Shown here: piece by piece, positions 9,901 through 17,663 of the stretch
How the letters are laid out: each line of letters opens with the position of its first letter
How positions within the stretch are numbered: the stretch's first letter is position 1
Program-made: the position numbers and the translations under genes
Origin: Leptotrichia sp. oral taxon 218
GTDB lineage: Bacteria > Fusobacteriota > Fusobacteriia > Fusobacteriales > Leptotrichiaceae
Assembly: GCF_018128225.1 (NCBI RefSeq)
Contig: NZ_CP072377.1
Coordinates: 1,054,001-1,118,000 of the forward strand
Length of the DNA stretch: 64,000 nt
Reading direction: 5' to 3'
The notes under the pieces: model-generated
Database searches by the model: none
What the model was told of the DNA's origin: nothing
The model's input: only the letters and a program-made list of their open reading frames with translations

Positions 9901-10509
9901 TGACAACATAAGCGGCACGGTATAATTCTCTTCCATAGCCTTTTTAAGCCCTAAATATGCAGCTTTTAAGTTTCTTGTATCTTGAATTGTCTCAAATAGG
10001 ATTAAATCCACTCCTCCAGCTAGAAGCCCTGAAACAGCTGTATAATATGTATGGACAAGTTCATCAAAAGTGACTCCTCCAGTAACACTAATTGACTTAT
10101 TAGATGGTCCTAAAGCTCCTGCAACATAAAGATGCCTAGTATCATCAGGATTTTCACTTCTGTACTCTAAAATTGTTTCATTTACAAGCTCTGCCGCTCT
10201 TTTGCACATTTCAAAAGCCCTGTCTTCCAAATCATAATCTTTTAGAACAATGTCCAAAGCTCCAAAACTATTTGTTTCGATGATGTCACTTCCAGATTTC
10301 AAATATTCTTTATGAATATTTTTAATAATTTCAGGTTTTGTCAACACAAGATAGTCGTTACACCCTTCATATTTTTCACCGCCAAAATCATCCGCAGTCA
10401 AATTCTGCTTTTGAATCATTGTCCCCATCGCTCCATCTAGCAGCAAAATTCTATTTTTTAAATCATTTTGTAAAAAATCATATGAATTTTTATATTGTGA
10501 TGTTGCCAT
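7000..10509 (-). CDS. metH: cobalamin-dependent methionine synthase
   Basis: MetH transfers a methyl group from methyltetrahydrofolate to homocysteine through cobalamin. The 1169 residues show all domains in order: homocysteine/zinc domain (LLDGAMGTMIQ at the start, GLNCATGP near 235, GGCCGT near 300), pterin domain (GERTNVIGSR near 350), B12 cap, B12-binding domain (GDVHDIGKNLVG near 730, with the His that replaces the lower ligand), and the AdoMet activation domain (RYSFGYPACPDLS near 1115). Length fits the full-length family. ATG 10509 has an AAAGGAGTGA Shine-Dalgarno. No cobalamin or SAM riboswitch is visible in the 83 bases upstream; it may be cotranscribed with the transporter pair. Confidence 0.97.
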   Translation of the reverse strand: MATSQYKNSYDFLQNDLKNRILLLDGAMGTMIQKQNLTADDFGGEKYEGCNDYLVLTKPEIIKNIHKEYLKSGSDIIETNSFGALDIVLKDYDLEDRAFEMCKRAAELVNETILEYRSENPDDTRHLYVAGALGPSNKSISVTGGVTFDELVHTYYTAVSGLLAGGVDLILFETIQDTRNLKAAYLGLKKAMEENYTVPLMLSFTIESTGTTLAGQTADAFYYAVNHMHPFSVGLNCATGPEFMTQFLKTLNDISNTYISVYPNAGLPNEDGEYEETPVTLANKLEPFFKNKYLNIVGGCCGTTPDYIKKIKEKTVNYEPRNIDKDKNFNNLSGLISLETPKDRPIYVGERTNVIGSRIFKNLIAQEKFDEATEVARLQIKGDADVIDVCLANPDRDEVADMKAFLEKVSKFAKVPIMLDSTDINVVEKGLTYLQGKGIINSINLEDGEEKFKKMAEVIKEFGAAVVVGLIDEEGMAVSLEKKIKVARRSYELLTKKYGIDERDIIFDTLVFPVATGDQKYIGSASATIEAIREIKKEMPNVKTILGVSNISFGLPIAGREVLNTYYMNKAYEAGLDFAIVNTEKIIPMDEISDEEKELSENILFHTNDENVSKFANFYRDKKATKKKVDVSNLTVEEKVANLVVEGSKKDLTILLDELLKKYTPIEIINGPLMTGMDEVGRLFNKNDLIVAEVLQSAEVMKASVAHLEQFMEKDESSVKGKIIMATVKGDVHDIGKNLVGIIIGNNGYEVIDLGINTPAEKIRDAVVKEKANFLGLSGLLVKSAAEMVNTVAVLREAGISIPIFVGGAALTEKFTVNKIEPAYENNIVIYSKDAMTALSDLNKMIDEKKFEEFREYLQKRRDLLLIKDEKELQKLKVKQTVSDIKDKDGTFDYSKIEIPKYNFEKIYKPETLNKQIITNIKAKDVFPFINLQMLIGKHLGLKWIVGKMLEKQDPRTVKMYNEIKEIIEHGDEYFDITAIYKYFPVRRKYGKEKNEFSLEILSDDLSKVIETFNFPRQKYGQYLSLNDYVNPDGIDYVGFFVATAGEKSRIVSNELKAKGEFYKGHLVNSIGLELAEATSEYIHQIMRKDVGIIDKELQTEDILKANYQGNRYSFGYPACPDLSDQKKLFKLLKPEIYGIKLTDEFMMYPEASVSAIVFSQPFCKYFNM

Positions 10510-10592
10510 TAAATCACTCCTTTTATTTATTTTATTAATTTCTAATTTTTAATTTTTAAATTTAATTTATTAATTTATTCTTTTTATTTGTT

Positions 10593-11168
10593 TTATTGAA
10601 ATTTGAAAGTTATTCCTGCAATTGCCGACAATACAATTAAAAGTATTGGATTAAACTTAAACTTTGTAAGTATTGCAATAACTATTGCCAAAATAATAGA
10701 TTTGTAATCCAACAAATTGACAATATTTTTTGACAAATTGTATTTTTCTATATCAAGTAAAGACCCTTTCGCTACACTAATTCCAGCTGTAACAATAAGT
10801 CCAATCGAAGCTGGTCTTAATCCATAAAAAATATCCTGCACTAAAACTGAATCCTGAAATTTTCTTAATGCGTGAGAAATCATAATAATAATTATTATTG
10901 ATGGCACTGTAAGTGCAACTGGTGCAACCACTGCTCCCCATAGTCCCGCTATTGTAAATCCAACTGAAGTTGCCATATTAATTCCCATAGGTCCAGGTGT
11001 TGATTGAGAAATCGCTATCATATCTGACACATCATTAGCGGTAAACCATCCTGTTCTCTGTCCCATATGATAAAGAAACGGCAAAGTCGCAAGTCCTCCA
11101 CCAACTGAAAAAAGTCCAACTTTTCCAAATTCAATTGATAAATGAAACAATCTCATCACTTCATTCAT
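10593..11168 (-). CDS. chromate transporter family, half-size subunit 2
   Basis: This 191-residue membrane protein has the ChrA half-domain signatures FGKVGLFSVGGGLATLPFL and ISQSTPGPMGINMATSVGF, followed by several transmembrane helices. Half-size ChrA proteins work as pairs with opposite membrane orientation, and the adjacent gene is the partner. Its ATG overlaps the stop of the upstream gene (ATGA), and the Shine-Dalgarno GGCGGAG lies inside that gene, indicating translational coupling. The family exports chromate in some bacteria; the substrate here is not shown by sequence. metH follows 83 bases downstream. Confidence 0.85.
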   Translation of the reverse strand: MNEVMRLFHLSIEFGKVGLFSVGGGLATLPFLYHMGQRTGWFTANDVSDMIAISQSTPGPMGINMATSVGFTIAGLWGAVVAPVALTVPSIIIIIMISHALRKFQDSVLVQDIFYGLRPASIGLIVTAGISVAKGSLLDIEKYNLSKNIVNLLDYKSIILAIVIAILTKFKFNPILLIVLSAIAGITFKFQ

Positions 11169-11761
11169 TGTTCTCCGCCTCCATTTCCTATTTTCTGACT
11201 AGCTTCGTCACTTTTTCCACCATCTTTTTTTCTTGTGAAATTTTTAATAATAATCCCTGTCACACCAGCTAAAACCACAAGTAAAGTTGGGTCTAATATA
11301 TTTGTAACTGAAAATACAATTACAAGAATAAATATCACAATACAGATAAAATCAGGAAGTGATTTTTTTGCCATCATAAATATAGCTTGAAAAACTTGCA
11401 CACAGACACACGCACGGATTCCATTAAAAGCGTATTTTATGACCATAAGGTGAGAAAAGTTTTTCAAAAATAAAGCAATCAAAGTTATAACTATAATAGG
11501 AGGGACAATCATTCCCATCGTTGCAAATATAGATCCGATAAGACCTTTCACTTTATGTCCAACAAATGTTGCCGTATTTACCGCAATAACTCCTGGAGTC
11601 ACTTGTCCTATCGCATAATAATCCATAATTTCGTCTTCTGTAGCCCATTTATTTTTTTCAACAATCTCCGACTTTATCATTGGAAGCATAGCATATCCGC
11701 CACCAAATGTGAAAAGTCCCATTTTTGCAAATGAAAAAAATAATTTAAATAATGTTCCCAT
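11165..11761 (-). CDS. chromate transporter family, half-size subunit 1
   Basis: Partner of the gene at 10593-11168. MGTLFKLFFSFAKMGLFTFG starts the protein, followed by GGYAMLPMI and the conserved IGQVTPGVIAVNTATFVGHK segment, then hydrophobic helices and a charged C-terminal tail (KDGGKSDEASQK). I start it at ATG 11761, not at the longer in-frame candidate 45 bases upstream, because GAAAGGAAATTGAAATG provides a well-spaced Shine-Dalgarno and the protein then begins as family members do. The two genes form a translationally coupled pair. Confidence 0.85.
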   Translation of the reverse strand: MGTLFKLFFSFAKMGLFTFGGGYAMLPMIKSEIVEKNKWATEDEIMDYYAIGQVTPGVIAVNTATFVGHKVKGLIGSIFATMGMIVPPIIVITLIALFLKNFSHLMVIKYAFNGIRACVCVQVFQAIFMMAKKSLPDFICIVIFILVIVFSVTNILDPTLLVVLAGVTGIIIKNFTRKKDGGKSDEASQKIGNGGGEQ

Positions 11762-11854
11762 TTCAATTTCCTTTCTTTGCTTATAAGCATATATTTTATT
11801 ATACAAAATATAATTTTAAAAATCAATATATTTTTATTTTATCATTAATTAAAA

Positions 11855-11878
11855 AAAGAAAGCTCTTAAACTTTCTTT
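11855..11878 (-). terminator. terminator at the trailer end of the CRISPR array
   Basis: AAAGAAAG (11855-11862) pairs with CTTTCTTT (11871-11878). On the minus strand the stem is followed by TTTTTTAATT. It lies 27 bases beyond the degenerate last repeat, as expected if the array is transcribed from the minus strand. Confidence 0.6.
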
Positions 11879-11904
11879 AATTTAATAAAAATATTCGAAT
11901 AATA

Positions 11905-12765
11905 ATTTTAAACCTTGTTTTAATGGATACACTACTTCAACTATTCAATTACAAGAATCTAGGGAGCGTGAGAGTGCAAGTGTTTCAATCCTTGTTTTAA
12001 TGGATACACTACTTCAACAATGTAACTTTAAATGGTTGCGTTAAATTAAATAGTAGTTTCAATCCTTGTTTTAATGGATACACTACTTCAACAGATACAT
12101 CTACCAATGGCGAAAAAAATTGACTGATAGTTTCAATCCTTGTTTTAATGGATACACTACTTCAACCTTAACTTCTTGCGGTGCATCTGTATCAGGCTCT
12201 CCAATGTTTCAATCCTTGTTTTAATGGATACACTACTTCAACTCTAACGGAACTTCACATACATCCATCTTATAAGAAGTTTCAATCCTTGTTTTAATGG
12301 ATACACTACTTCAACATTAAAAAAATTCTTGGAGAGGAAGTACCTTTTCAAGGTTTCAATCCTTGTTTTAATGGATACACTACTTCAACTCCTATACAAA
12401 TTTCTTCTTTGTATACAAAACGACTGTGTTTCAATCCTTGTTTTAATGGATACACTACTTCAACACTTTGTATATGAATCGTATAATAAAAATAGAAGAT
12501 GAGTTTCAATCCTTGTTTTAATGGATACACTACTTCAACGATTAAAAAAATACATGAAAAGACTGGAAATCGAAGGTTTCAATCCTTGTTTTAATGGATA
12601 CACTACTTCAACGGTTTGAAGATTTTGATGTAGCATATTATAAATCTTTAGGTTTCAATCCTTGTTTTAATGGATACACTACTTCAACCGCAAATTAAGA
12701 AATATGTTTATAGATTGAGCGAAAAATTGTTTCAATCCTTGTTTTAATGGATACACTACTTCAAC
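11905..12765 (-). CRISPR. CRISPR array, 12 repeats of 37 bases and 11 spacers
   Basis: Repeats start at 11905, 11982, 12056, 12130, 12206, 12279, 12353, 12428, 12503, 12576, 12652 and 12729. Eleven are identical. The one at 11905 differs at three positions of its first ten (ATTTTAAACC for GTTTCAATCC), marking the leader-distal end. Spacers are 36-40 bases. Read on the minus strand each repeat starts GTTGAAGTAG and ends GGATTGAAAC; the ATTGAAAC end is the usual 8-base crRNA handle of type I-B and type III systems. Strand, degenerate end and terminator all agree with transcription from high to low coordinates. No cas gene is in the window, so the subtype is inferred from the repeat only. The spacer at 12167-12205 resembles a gene in this window. 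Confidence 0.97.
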
Positions 12766-13000
12766 TCGTATTTTCAATAAAATCCTTTATTTATCAGTAT
12801 TACAGAGATTTTTTCAGACATTAAAATCACATTTTTTTGCTTAAATTTTGTTATTTTTTGATGTTTTTTTATCATTTTCCGTAACTCCTAAACCTTATAT
12901 TTACTGACTTTGAGTTGATTTTTCTCCTTATTTTTTAATTCTTGGAGTGGTAGGAACTTTTCCTACGAACTTATTTTACCATATTTTTTTGTTTTTTCAA
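12766..13000 (-). promoter_or_regulatory. probable CRISPR leader
   Basis: An AT-rich non-coding stretch adjoins the leader-proximal (high-coordinate) end of the array. It contains a perfect 7-bp inverted repeat, GTAGGAA (12950-12956) and TTCCTAC (12960-12966), with a 3-base loop. No convincing -35/-10 pair was identified. The end coordinate is approximate; from here to the ligA promoter nothing else is seen. Confidence 0.55.
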
Positions 13001-13084
13001 AATTTTTTTTAAATTTTTTTATGATAAATAAAAAACTTCATTTTCTATTTCTCTATTTTCTATTTCTCTCTTTAAAAATTTTTA

Positions 13085-13113
13085 TTTATAATTTTCTCAA
13101 AAAATGATATACT
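13085..13113 (+). promoter_or_regulatory. promoter of ligA
   Basis: TATACT at 13108-13113 is preceded by TGA (13105-13107), an extended -10 motif. A weak -35 TTTATA lies at 13085-13090 with a 17-base spacer. The ligA ATG is 46 bases downstream. Confidence 0.45.
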
Positions 13114-13159
13114 AAATTTAAAAATAAAAAAAATCAAAAAAGAAAAGGAAAAAGAAAAA

Positions 13160-15178
13160 ATGAACTCACTTGATAATGAAATATTAAAAAATTATACAAA
13201 TTTGAAAAACAAAATTGAAAAATATAATAATCTTTATTACAACGAAGATAATCCAATTATTTCAGATATGGAATATGACGGACTCTTGCGAAAGTTAAAA
13301 GAGATGGAAAAAGAATATCCCGCTCTTTTAGAAATTGATGATTCTCCGACTGAAAAAATTGGAGGGACTGCGAGTAATAAATTTTCTAAAGTTGAACATA
13401 AAGTTCCTATGTTAAGTTTGTCAAATACTTATAATATCGCTGAAATCGAAGATTTTGACAAAAGAGTAAAAAAAATAATTAACTTTTCTGAAAAAATTGA
13501 ATATATTCTGGAACTGAAATTGGACGGACTTAGTATCAGCCTTATTTATGAAAATGGGAACTTAACGAGAGCAGTCACTCGTGGTGACGGAAAAATTGGA
13601 GAAGATGTGACGGAAAATATTATGGAAATTGAATCTATTCCAAAAAAATTGAAAGAGCCGATTTCGCTGGAAGTTCGTGGGGAAATTATTTTGCCGATTA
13701 AAAATTTTAATAAAATAAATGAAGAGCGGGAAGAAAATGGGGAAGAAGTTTTTGCAAATCCAAGAAATGCTGCTGCTGGAACAATTAGACAACTGGATTC
13801 CACGATTGTTTCAAAAAGAGGACTTGACTGCTATCTCTATTATTTGGTCAATGCGGAAAATTATGGAATTAAAACACATTTGGAAAGTATTAAATTTATT
13901 GAAAAGCTGGGATTTAAGACAACTAAAGTCTTTGAGAAATATTCCGACTTTAAAACTCTTGAAAAATCTATTGAAAAATGGCGAATAAAAAGAGAAAAAT
14001 TGGATTATGAAACCGACGGGTTGGTTATAAAAATAAATGATTTCTCATTTTATGAAACTTTGGGCTACACGACAAAAAGTCCACGATGGGCAATCGCTTA
14101 TAAATTTCCTGCTGAACAGGTTAAAACAAGACTTTTGAATGTGACTTTTCAAGTGGGAAGAACGGGAGTTGTGACACCTGTTGCGGAACTGGAAGCTGTG
14201 AATTTATCAGGGTCGGTTGTAAAAAGAGCTAGTCTTCATAACTTTGATGAAATTCGTAGAAAAGATATAAAAATTGGGGACAATGTGATTGTCGAAAAAG
14301 CAGCAGAAATTATACCGCAAGTCGTAAATGTCGTATTTGATGACAGAAAAGGGACTGAAAAAGAAATAAAAGAACCTGAAAGCTGTCCTGCTTGTGGCAC
14401 AAAACTTGTAAAAGAAGAGGGCCTTGTTGCGCTAAAATGCTTAAATCCACACTGTCCTGAAAAAATTAAAAGAGAAATTTCCTATTTTGTGTCAAGAGAC
14501 GCCATGAACATTTCAGGTCTGGGAGAAAAAATTGTGGAAAAATTTATTGAACTTGAAAAAATTAAAACTGTAGTTGATATTTATTTTTTAGAAAATTATC
14601 GCAATGAATTAGAAAATTTGGAAAAGATGGGAAAAAAAAGTGTTGAAAATTTGTTAAATAGCATAAACGAAAGTAAAAATCAAGACTTTTCCAAAGTTCT
14701 ATATGCTCTTGGAATCCCATTTGTCGGGAAATTTAACGCCAACCTTTTGAGTAAAACTTTTAAAGATATTGATGTTTTAAAAGAAAAGTCAGTTGAAGAA
14801 CTTTTGGAAGTAAAAGGAATTGGAGATAAAGCTGCAATCGCTGTAAATACTTTTTTAAATAATGAAAATAACTGGAAAATTATTACGGAACTTAAAGAAA
14901 TTGGCTTAAAATTTAAATTTGAAGAAGATGAACTAAAAGAAGTTAAAGACAATCCAATAAAAGGAAAAAATTTCCTTGCAACTGGAAAATTGCAAAAATA
15001 TAAGCGAAACGAAATAAAAGATATAATTTTAGAAAAAGGTGGAAATTATTTATCTGCCGTTTCAAAAAATTTGGATTTTTTAATTGCTGGAGAAAAAGCT
15101 GGAAGTAAGTTAGAAAAAGCTCAAAATTTAGGAATTAGAGTACTAAGCGAAGATGAATTTGAAAAAGAATTTTTATAA
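13160..15178 (+). CDS. ligA: NAD-dependent DNA ligase
   Basis: LigA seals nicks during replication and repair using NAD. The 672 residues match the normal family length. They show the Ia domain (YYNEDNPIISDMEYD), the adenylation site LELKLDGLSISL with the nucleotidyl-accepting Lys near residue 120, the DGLVIKIN motif, the OB fold, a four-cysteine zinc finger (CPACGTKL ... CLNPHCPEKIKR, about 407-435), helix-hairpin-helix repeats (LLEVKGIGDKAA) and a C-terminal BRCT domain (GKNFLATGKLQKYKRNEIKD). ATG 13160 follows a purine-rich AGAAAAGGAAAAAG. It stands alone between the CRISPR leader and a terminator. Confidence 0.97.
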   Translation: MNSLDNEILKNYTNLKNKIEKYNNLYYNEDNPIISDMEYDGLLRKLKEMEKEYPALLEIDDSPTEKIGGTASNKFSKVEHKVPMLSLSNTYNIAEIEDFDKRVKKIINFSEKIEYILELKLDGLSISLIYENGNLTRAVTRGDGKIGEDVTENIMEIESIPKKLKEPISLEVRGEIILPIKNFNKINEEREENGEEVFANPRNAAAGTIRQLDSTIVSKRGLDCYLYYLVNAENYGIKTHLESIKFIEKLGFKTTKVFEKYSDFKTLEKSIEKWRIKREKLDYETDGLVIKINDFSFYETLGYTTKSPRWAIAYKFPAEQVKTRLLNVTFQVGRTGVVTPVAELEAVNLSGSVVKRASLHNFDEIRRKDIKIGDNVIVEKAAEIIPQVVNVVFDDRKGTEKEIKEPESCPACGTKLVKEEGLVALKCLNPHCPEKIKREISYFVSRDAMNISGLGEKIVEKFIELEKIKTVVDIYFLENYRNELENLEKMGKKSVENLLNSINESKNQDFSKVLYALGIPFVGKFNANLLSKTFKDIDVLKEKSVEELLEVKGIGDKAAIAVNTFLNNENNWKIITELKEIGLKFKFEEDELKEVKDNPIKGKNFLATGKLQKYKRNEIKDIILEKGGNYLSAVSKNLDFLIAGEKAGSKLEKAQNLGIRVLSEDEFEKEFL

Positions 15179-15187
15179 TATAAAAAA

Positions 15188-15217
15188 GGGAGAAAAATAT
15201 ATTCTCCCTAATTTTTA
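15188..15217 (+). terminator. terminator of ligA
   Basis: GGGAGAA (15188-15194) pairs with TTCTCCC (15202-15208), followed by TAATTTTT, ten bases after the ligA stop codon. Confidence 0.75.
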
Positions 15218-15262
15218 TCTCAAATTTTAGTTGTATAAAAATTTTTTATATGCAAATATTGT

Positions 15263-15300
15263 GAACTACTCCCACTTATAGAAGTTGGAGACTTCTTGCT
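15263..15300 (+). repeat. possible relic of an IS605-type element end
   Basis: CTCCCACTT (15269-15277) can pair with AAGTTGGAG (15282-15290) with one mismatch, followed by ACTTCTTGC. This hairpin and the flanking words resemble right ends of IS200/IS605 elements, but no transposase or tnpB sequence adjoins it. It could be a solo end or an unrelated hairpin. The rest of 15218-15398 shows nothing else. Confidence 0.3.
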
Positions 15301-15398
15301 ATCTTTTTATTAAAAAATCGCTATACTTGACAATTTTTTATAAAAATTTACATAAAAAACTCTGAACACTCTCATTTTTTTATTCTAAAATTGTTTTT

Positions 15399-15884
15399 TT
15401 ATTCCATTTCAGTTGCTTCCAGAAAAATTTTACCATTTGAATTTAAAAATACAAGTTTTTGTAATTTTGTGTCATAAGCATAGACCATACTGTTATCGCC
15501 ATCTTCTTTTACAAGCGCAAAATTTTTATAAACTTTTAATCTTCTTACTTCCTTTTCTGCTTGAGCATTTTCATTATCTTCGTCATAATAGTAACTTATG
15601 ACATAATAACCTTTTTCATCTTTTTTTATTTCGAATTCATCAGAAGTATCAGTATATCCAAATTTTTTATTAAGAAATTTATCTTCGTGAAGTTTTCCAT
15701 CAGTTGTAAAATCACGATTTTCTCCGTCGCCATAAGAAGCTTTTAATATTTCTTCACTTTCTTTCTCTGTTTTAGAAGAAAAATCATTTACTTTTTTATT
15801 TTTACTTTGATTTCCACAAGCTATCACACTTATAGAAATTGCCAAAACTAAAAACATAATCCCAATTTTTCTAATTTTTTTCAT
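15399..15884 (-). CDS. small lipoprotein
   Basis: A 161-residue protein starting MKKIRKIGIMFLVLAISISV with lipobox VIACG, so it should be lipid-anchored. The mature part is hydrophilic and contains YGYTDTSDEF-like charged turns and a C-terminal beta-rich part (YKNFALVKEDGD; LVFLNSNGKIFLEA). I start at ATG 15884 since GGGAGTGG is spaced nine bases from it and abuts the alternative ATG at 15890. No family recognised. The plus-strand frames opposite are shadows. Confidence 0.65.
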   Translation of the reverse strand: MKKIRKIGIMFLVLAISISVIACGNQSKNKKVNDFSSKTEKESEEILKASYGDGENRDFTTDGKLHEDKFLNKKFGYTDTSDEFEIKKDEKGYYVISYYYDEDNENAQAEKEVRRLKVYKNFALVKEDGDNSMVYAYDTKLQKLVFLNSNGKIFLEATEME

Positions 15885-16007
15885 ACCCATCCACTCCCAA
15901 ACTCAAATTATTTTTAATTTTCAGTATTATTATACCACATAACCCAAAAAATTAAAAATTTTTAAACAATAATTTTAATGTTTTTTTATTTTTAGAAATT
16001 TTTAGAA

Positions 16008-17015
16008 CTATATATCAAAATCATCATCGTCGTCGTCATCAAATCCAAAGTCATCGTCATGCAAATGCACAACTTCCAACGCTTTTTCATAATTTGTAGA
16101 TTTTTTAGAGAAAAAGTCATGTTGAGTAGTTTCCACATTAAGTCCATTTAACACAATCGGATTAACATTTTTTACTTCAAACTCTTCTTCAAATCCCAAA
16201 TTCATAAGCGCTTTGTTGGCATTATATCTAATATATTCTTTAACATCGCCTGTAAGTCCAATATCTCCATATACTTCGTCGGTATATCTGCATTCATTTT
16301 CATACAAGTCGTAAAGCAATGTCTTTAATTCATCTCTCATTCCTTTTTTAGTATCTTCATCAAATGAATTATATAATTCTTGGAAAAGCAGTCCGACAAA
16401 TACTCCGTGAATTGACTCATCCGCAATAATTTTCTTAATTATATCACAACTTGCGACCATTTCTCCTTGTCCAGCAAGCCAAAGCGGTAAAAAGAACCCG
16501 CTGTAAAACAAATAAGTTTCCAAGTAAACCGAAGCCGCTAAAGACATCGCAATATCTCTTCTTGAAGCTTCTGGATTATTCATCTTTTGATAATAATTGT
16601 CAATTTTATTGGCTTTATACTGCAAATGCGGATTTTCTTGAACCCAGTTAAATGTTTCATTTATTTCACGAGTTGACGCTACTGTTGTAAATATTGTCGA
16701 ATAAGATTTTGCGTGAATCGACTCCATCATGCACATATAAGAAAGCACTGACCGATTTTGCAGTGAATCAATGTGATCAATAATTTTAGGCATTCCAGTA
16801 TGACTTTGCAATGTATCAAGCATTGTAAGTCCTCCAAGTGCATGTAAATAAGCCAGTTTCATTTCAGGCTTAAGCGCATTCCAGCTGTCAATATCCCTTG
16901 ACGGAATATATTCCGTATCAATCCAAAATTGTCTAATATTTTGTTCCCAAAAAGTTTCCACATAATCATTTTCTGGGGTATTCCAGTTTACTGCTTTGTA
17001 TATTTTCTTTTCCAT
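16008..17015 (-). CDS. nrdF: ribonucleotide reductase class Ib, beta subunit
   Basis: NrdF holds the metal-radical cofactor that generates the thiyl radical in NrdE. The 335 residues begin with YKAVNWNTPENDYVETFWEQ and include the ligand segments MESIHAKSYSTIF and IIADESIHGVFVG, both with the ExxH spacing of metal ligands. The tail is strongly acidic (DDDFGFDDDDDDDF) and probably carries the NrdE-docking end. ATG 17015 has the Shine-Dalgarno GAAAGG, which lies inside the 3' end of the upstream toxin gene. It is the last gene of the nrd locus but is separated from nrdE by fic and a toxin-antitoxin pair. Confidence 0.93.
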   Translation of the reverse strand: MEKKIYKAVNWNTPENDYVETFWEQNIRQFWIDTEYIPSRDIDSWNALKPEMKLAYLHALGGLTMLDTLQSHTGMPKIIDHIDSLQNRSVLSYMCMMESIHAKSYSTIFTTVASTREINETFNWVQENPHLQYKANKIDNYYQKMNNPEASRRDIAMSLAASVYLETYLFYSGFFLPLWLAGQGEMVASCDIIKKIIADESIHGVFVGLLFQELYNSFDEDTKKGMRDELKTLLYDLYENECRYTDEVYGDIGLTGDVKEYIRYNANKALMNLGFEEEFEVKNVNPIVLNGLNVETTQHDFFSKKSTNYEKALEVVHLHDDDFGFDDDDDDDFDI

Positions 17016-17308
17016 TTTTTTGTTTTCCTTTCTTGATAAAATTGTTTTATCAATATTAATTTATCTTCAACTATCTCGTAGATTAATAACCAATCTGGAG
17101 TTATATGACATTCTCTTGCTCCATCATAATTATTGACTAATTTATGATCCTTGTTTTTAGGAGGAAGTTTTTCTCCTTTTGCCAATATTGAGATGATACT
17201 TTCCAATAATTTTAAATCTTTTTTCTGTTTTTTTAGATTTTTTAAATGTTTTTTAAATTTCCCAGTAAGAATAATAGAATATTTATACTCTTCTTTTTTA
17301 TCCCTCAT
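16988..17308 (-). CDS. YafQ/RelE-type toxin with an abnormal C-terminus
   Basis: YafQ-family toxins are ribosome-dependent mRNA nucleases. This protein (106 residues) reads YSIILTGKFKKHLKNLKKQK, LPPKNKDHKLVNNYDG and ECHITPDWLLIYEI, matching the family including the residues equivalent to E. coli YafQ His50, His63 and Asp67. After DKLILI the usual ending with TGTH and a following hydrophobic stretch is absent; instead the frame runs through KQFYQERKTKKWKRKYTKQ across the nrdF Shine-Dalgarno and start codon, overlapping nrdF by 28 bases. The His87 equivalent is thus missing. ATG 17308 overlaps the antitoxin stop by 11 bases. It may be weakened or inactive. Confidence 0.75.
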   Translation of the reverse strand: MRDKKEEYKYSIILTGKFKKHLKNLKKQKKDLKLLESIISILAKGEKLPPKNKDHKLVNNYDGARECHITPDWLLIYEIVEDKLILIKQFYQERKTKKWKRKYTKQ

Positions 17309-17588
17309 AATCTTCTCCCAAGACATCTTTAAACATTTCTTCTGGACTACTGTACGATTTATAATTTGAAGGATTTTTCTTAATTTGTTTAGCTTCTTCA
17401 AATGCTTGAACCAATTCTGAATTTTCAGGTAGAGAACTTATGTAAAAGGGAATTCCTTTTTCTCTTATAGCCTGTTTTAAAAATATATTAATTGTTGTAC
17501 TAAGGCTTAATCCTAAATCTTTAAATAATTTCTGTGCTTCTTTTTTAGTTTCTTCATCTATTTTTATACTTATATTAACTGTTGCCAT
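17298..17588 (-). CDS. RelB/DinJ-type antitoxin
   Basis: The 96 residues begin MATVNISIKIDEETKKEAQK, an N-terminal ribbon-helix-helix DNA-binding domain (LGLSLSTTINIFLKQAI), followed by a toxin-binding C-terminal tail (SYSSPEEMFKDVLGEDYEG). This is the DinJ/RelB pattern, and the overlapping downstream gene is the cognate toxin type. Such antitoxins neutralise the toxin and repress their own operon. The pair lies between fic and nrdF. Confidence 0.85.
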   Translation of the reverse strand: MATVNISIKIDEETKKEAQKLFKDLGLSLSTTINIFLKQAIREKGIPFYISSLPENSELVQAFEEAKQIKKNPSNYKSYSSPEEMFKDVLGEDYEG

Positions 17589-17663
17589 AAAATATTACTT
17601 TCTTTTATATTTATTATACATACAAAGTATATCTTTTGTCAATCAATTAGTTTATCATAATGT

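Noticed and set aside
10510-10592. A SAM or cobalamin riboswitch in front of metH.
   Set aside because: Only 83 AT-rich bases separate metH from the preceding gene, with no conserved riboswitch core.
11762-11806. A 15-residue N-terminal extension of the first chromate-type transporter gene.
   Set aside because: The segment contains the Shine-Dalgarno of the better start at 11761 and is not typical of the family.
12348-12530. A 60-residue minus-strand frame in the CRISPR array.
   Set aside because: It is made of translated repeats (VYPLKQGLK three times) and is an artefact of the array.
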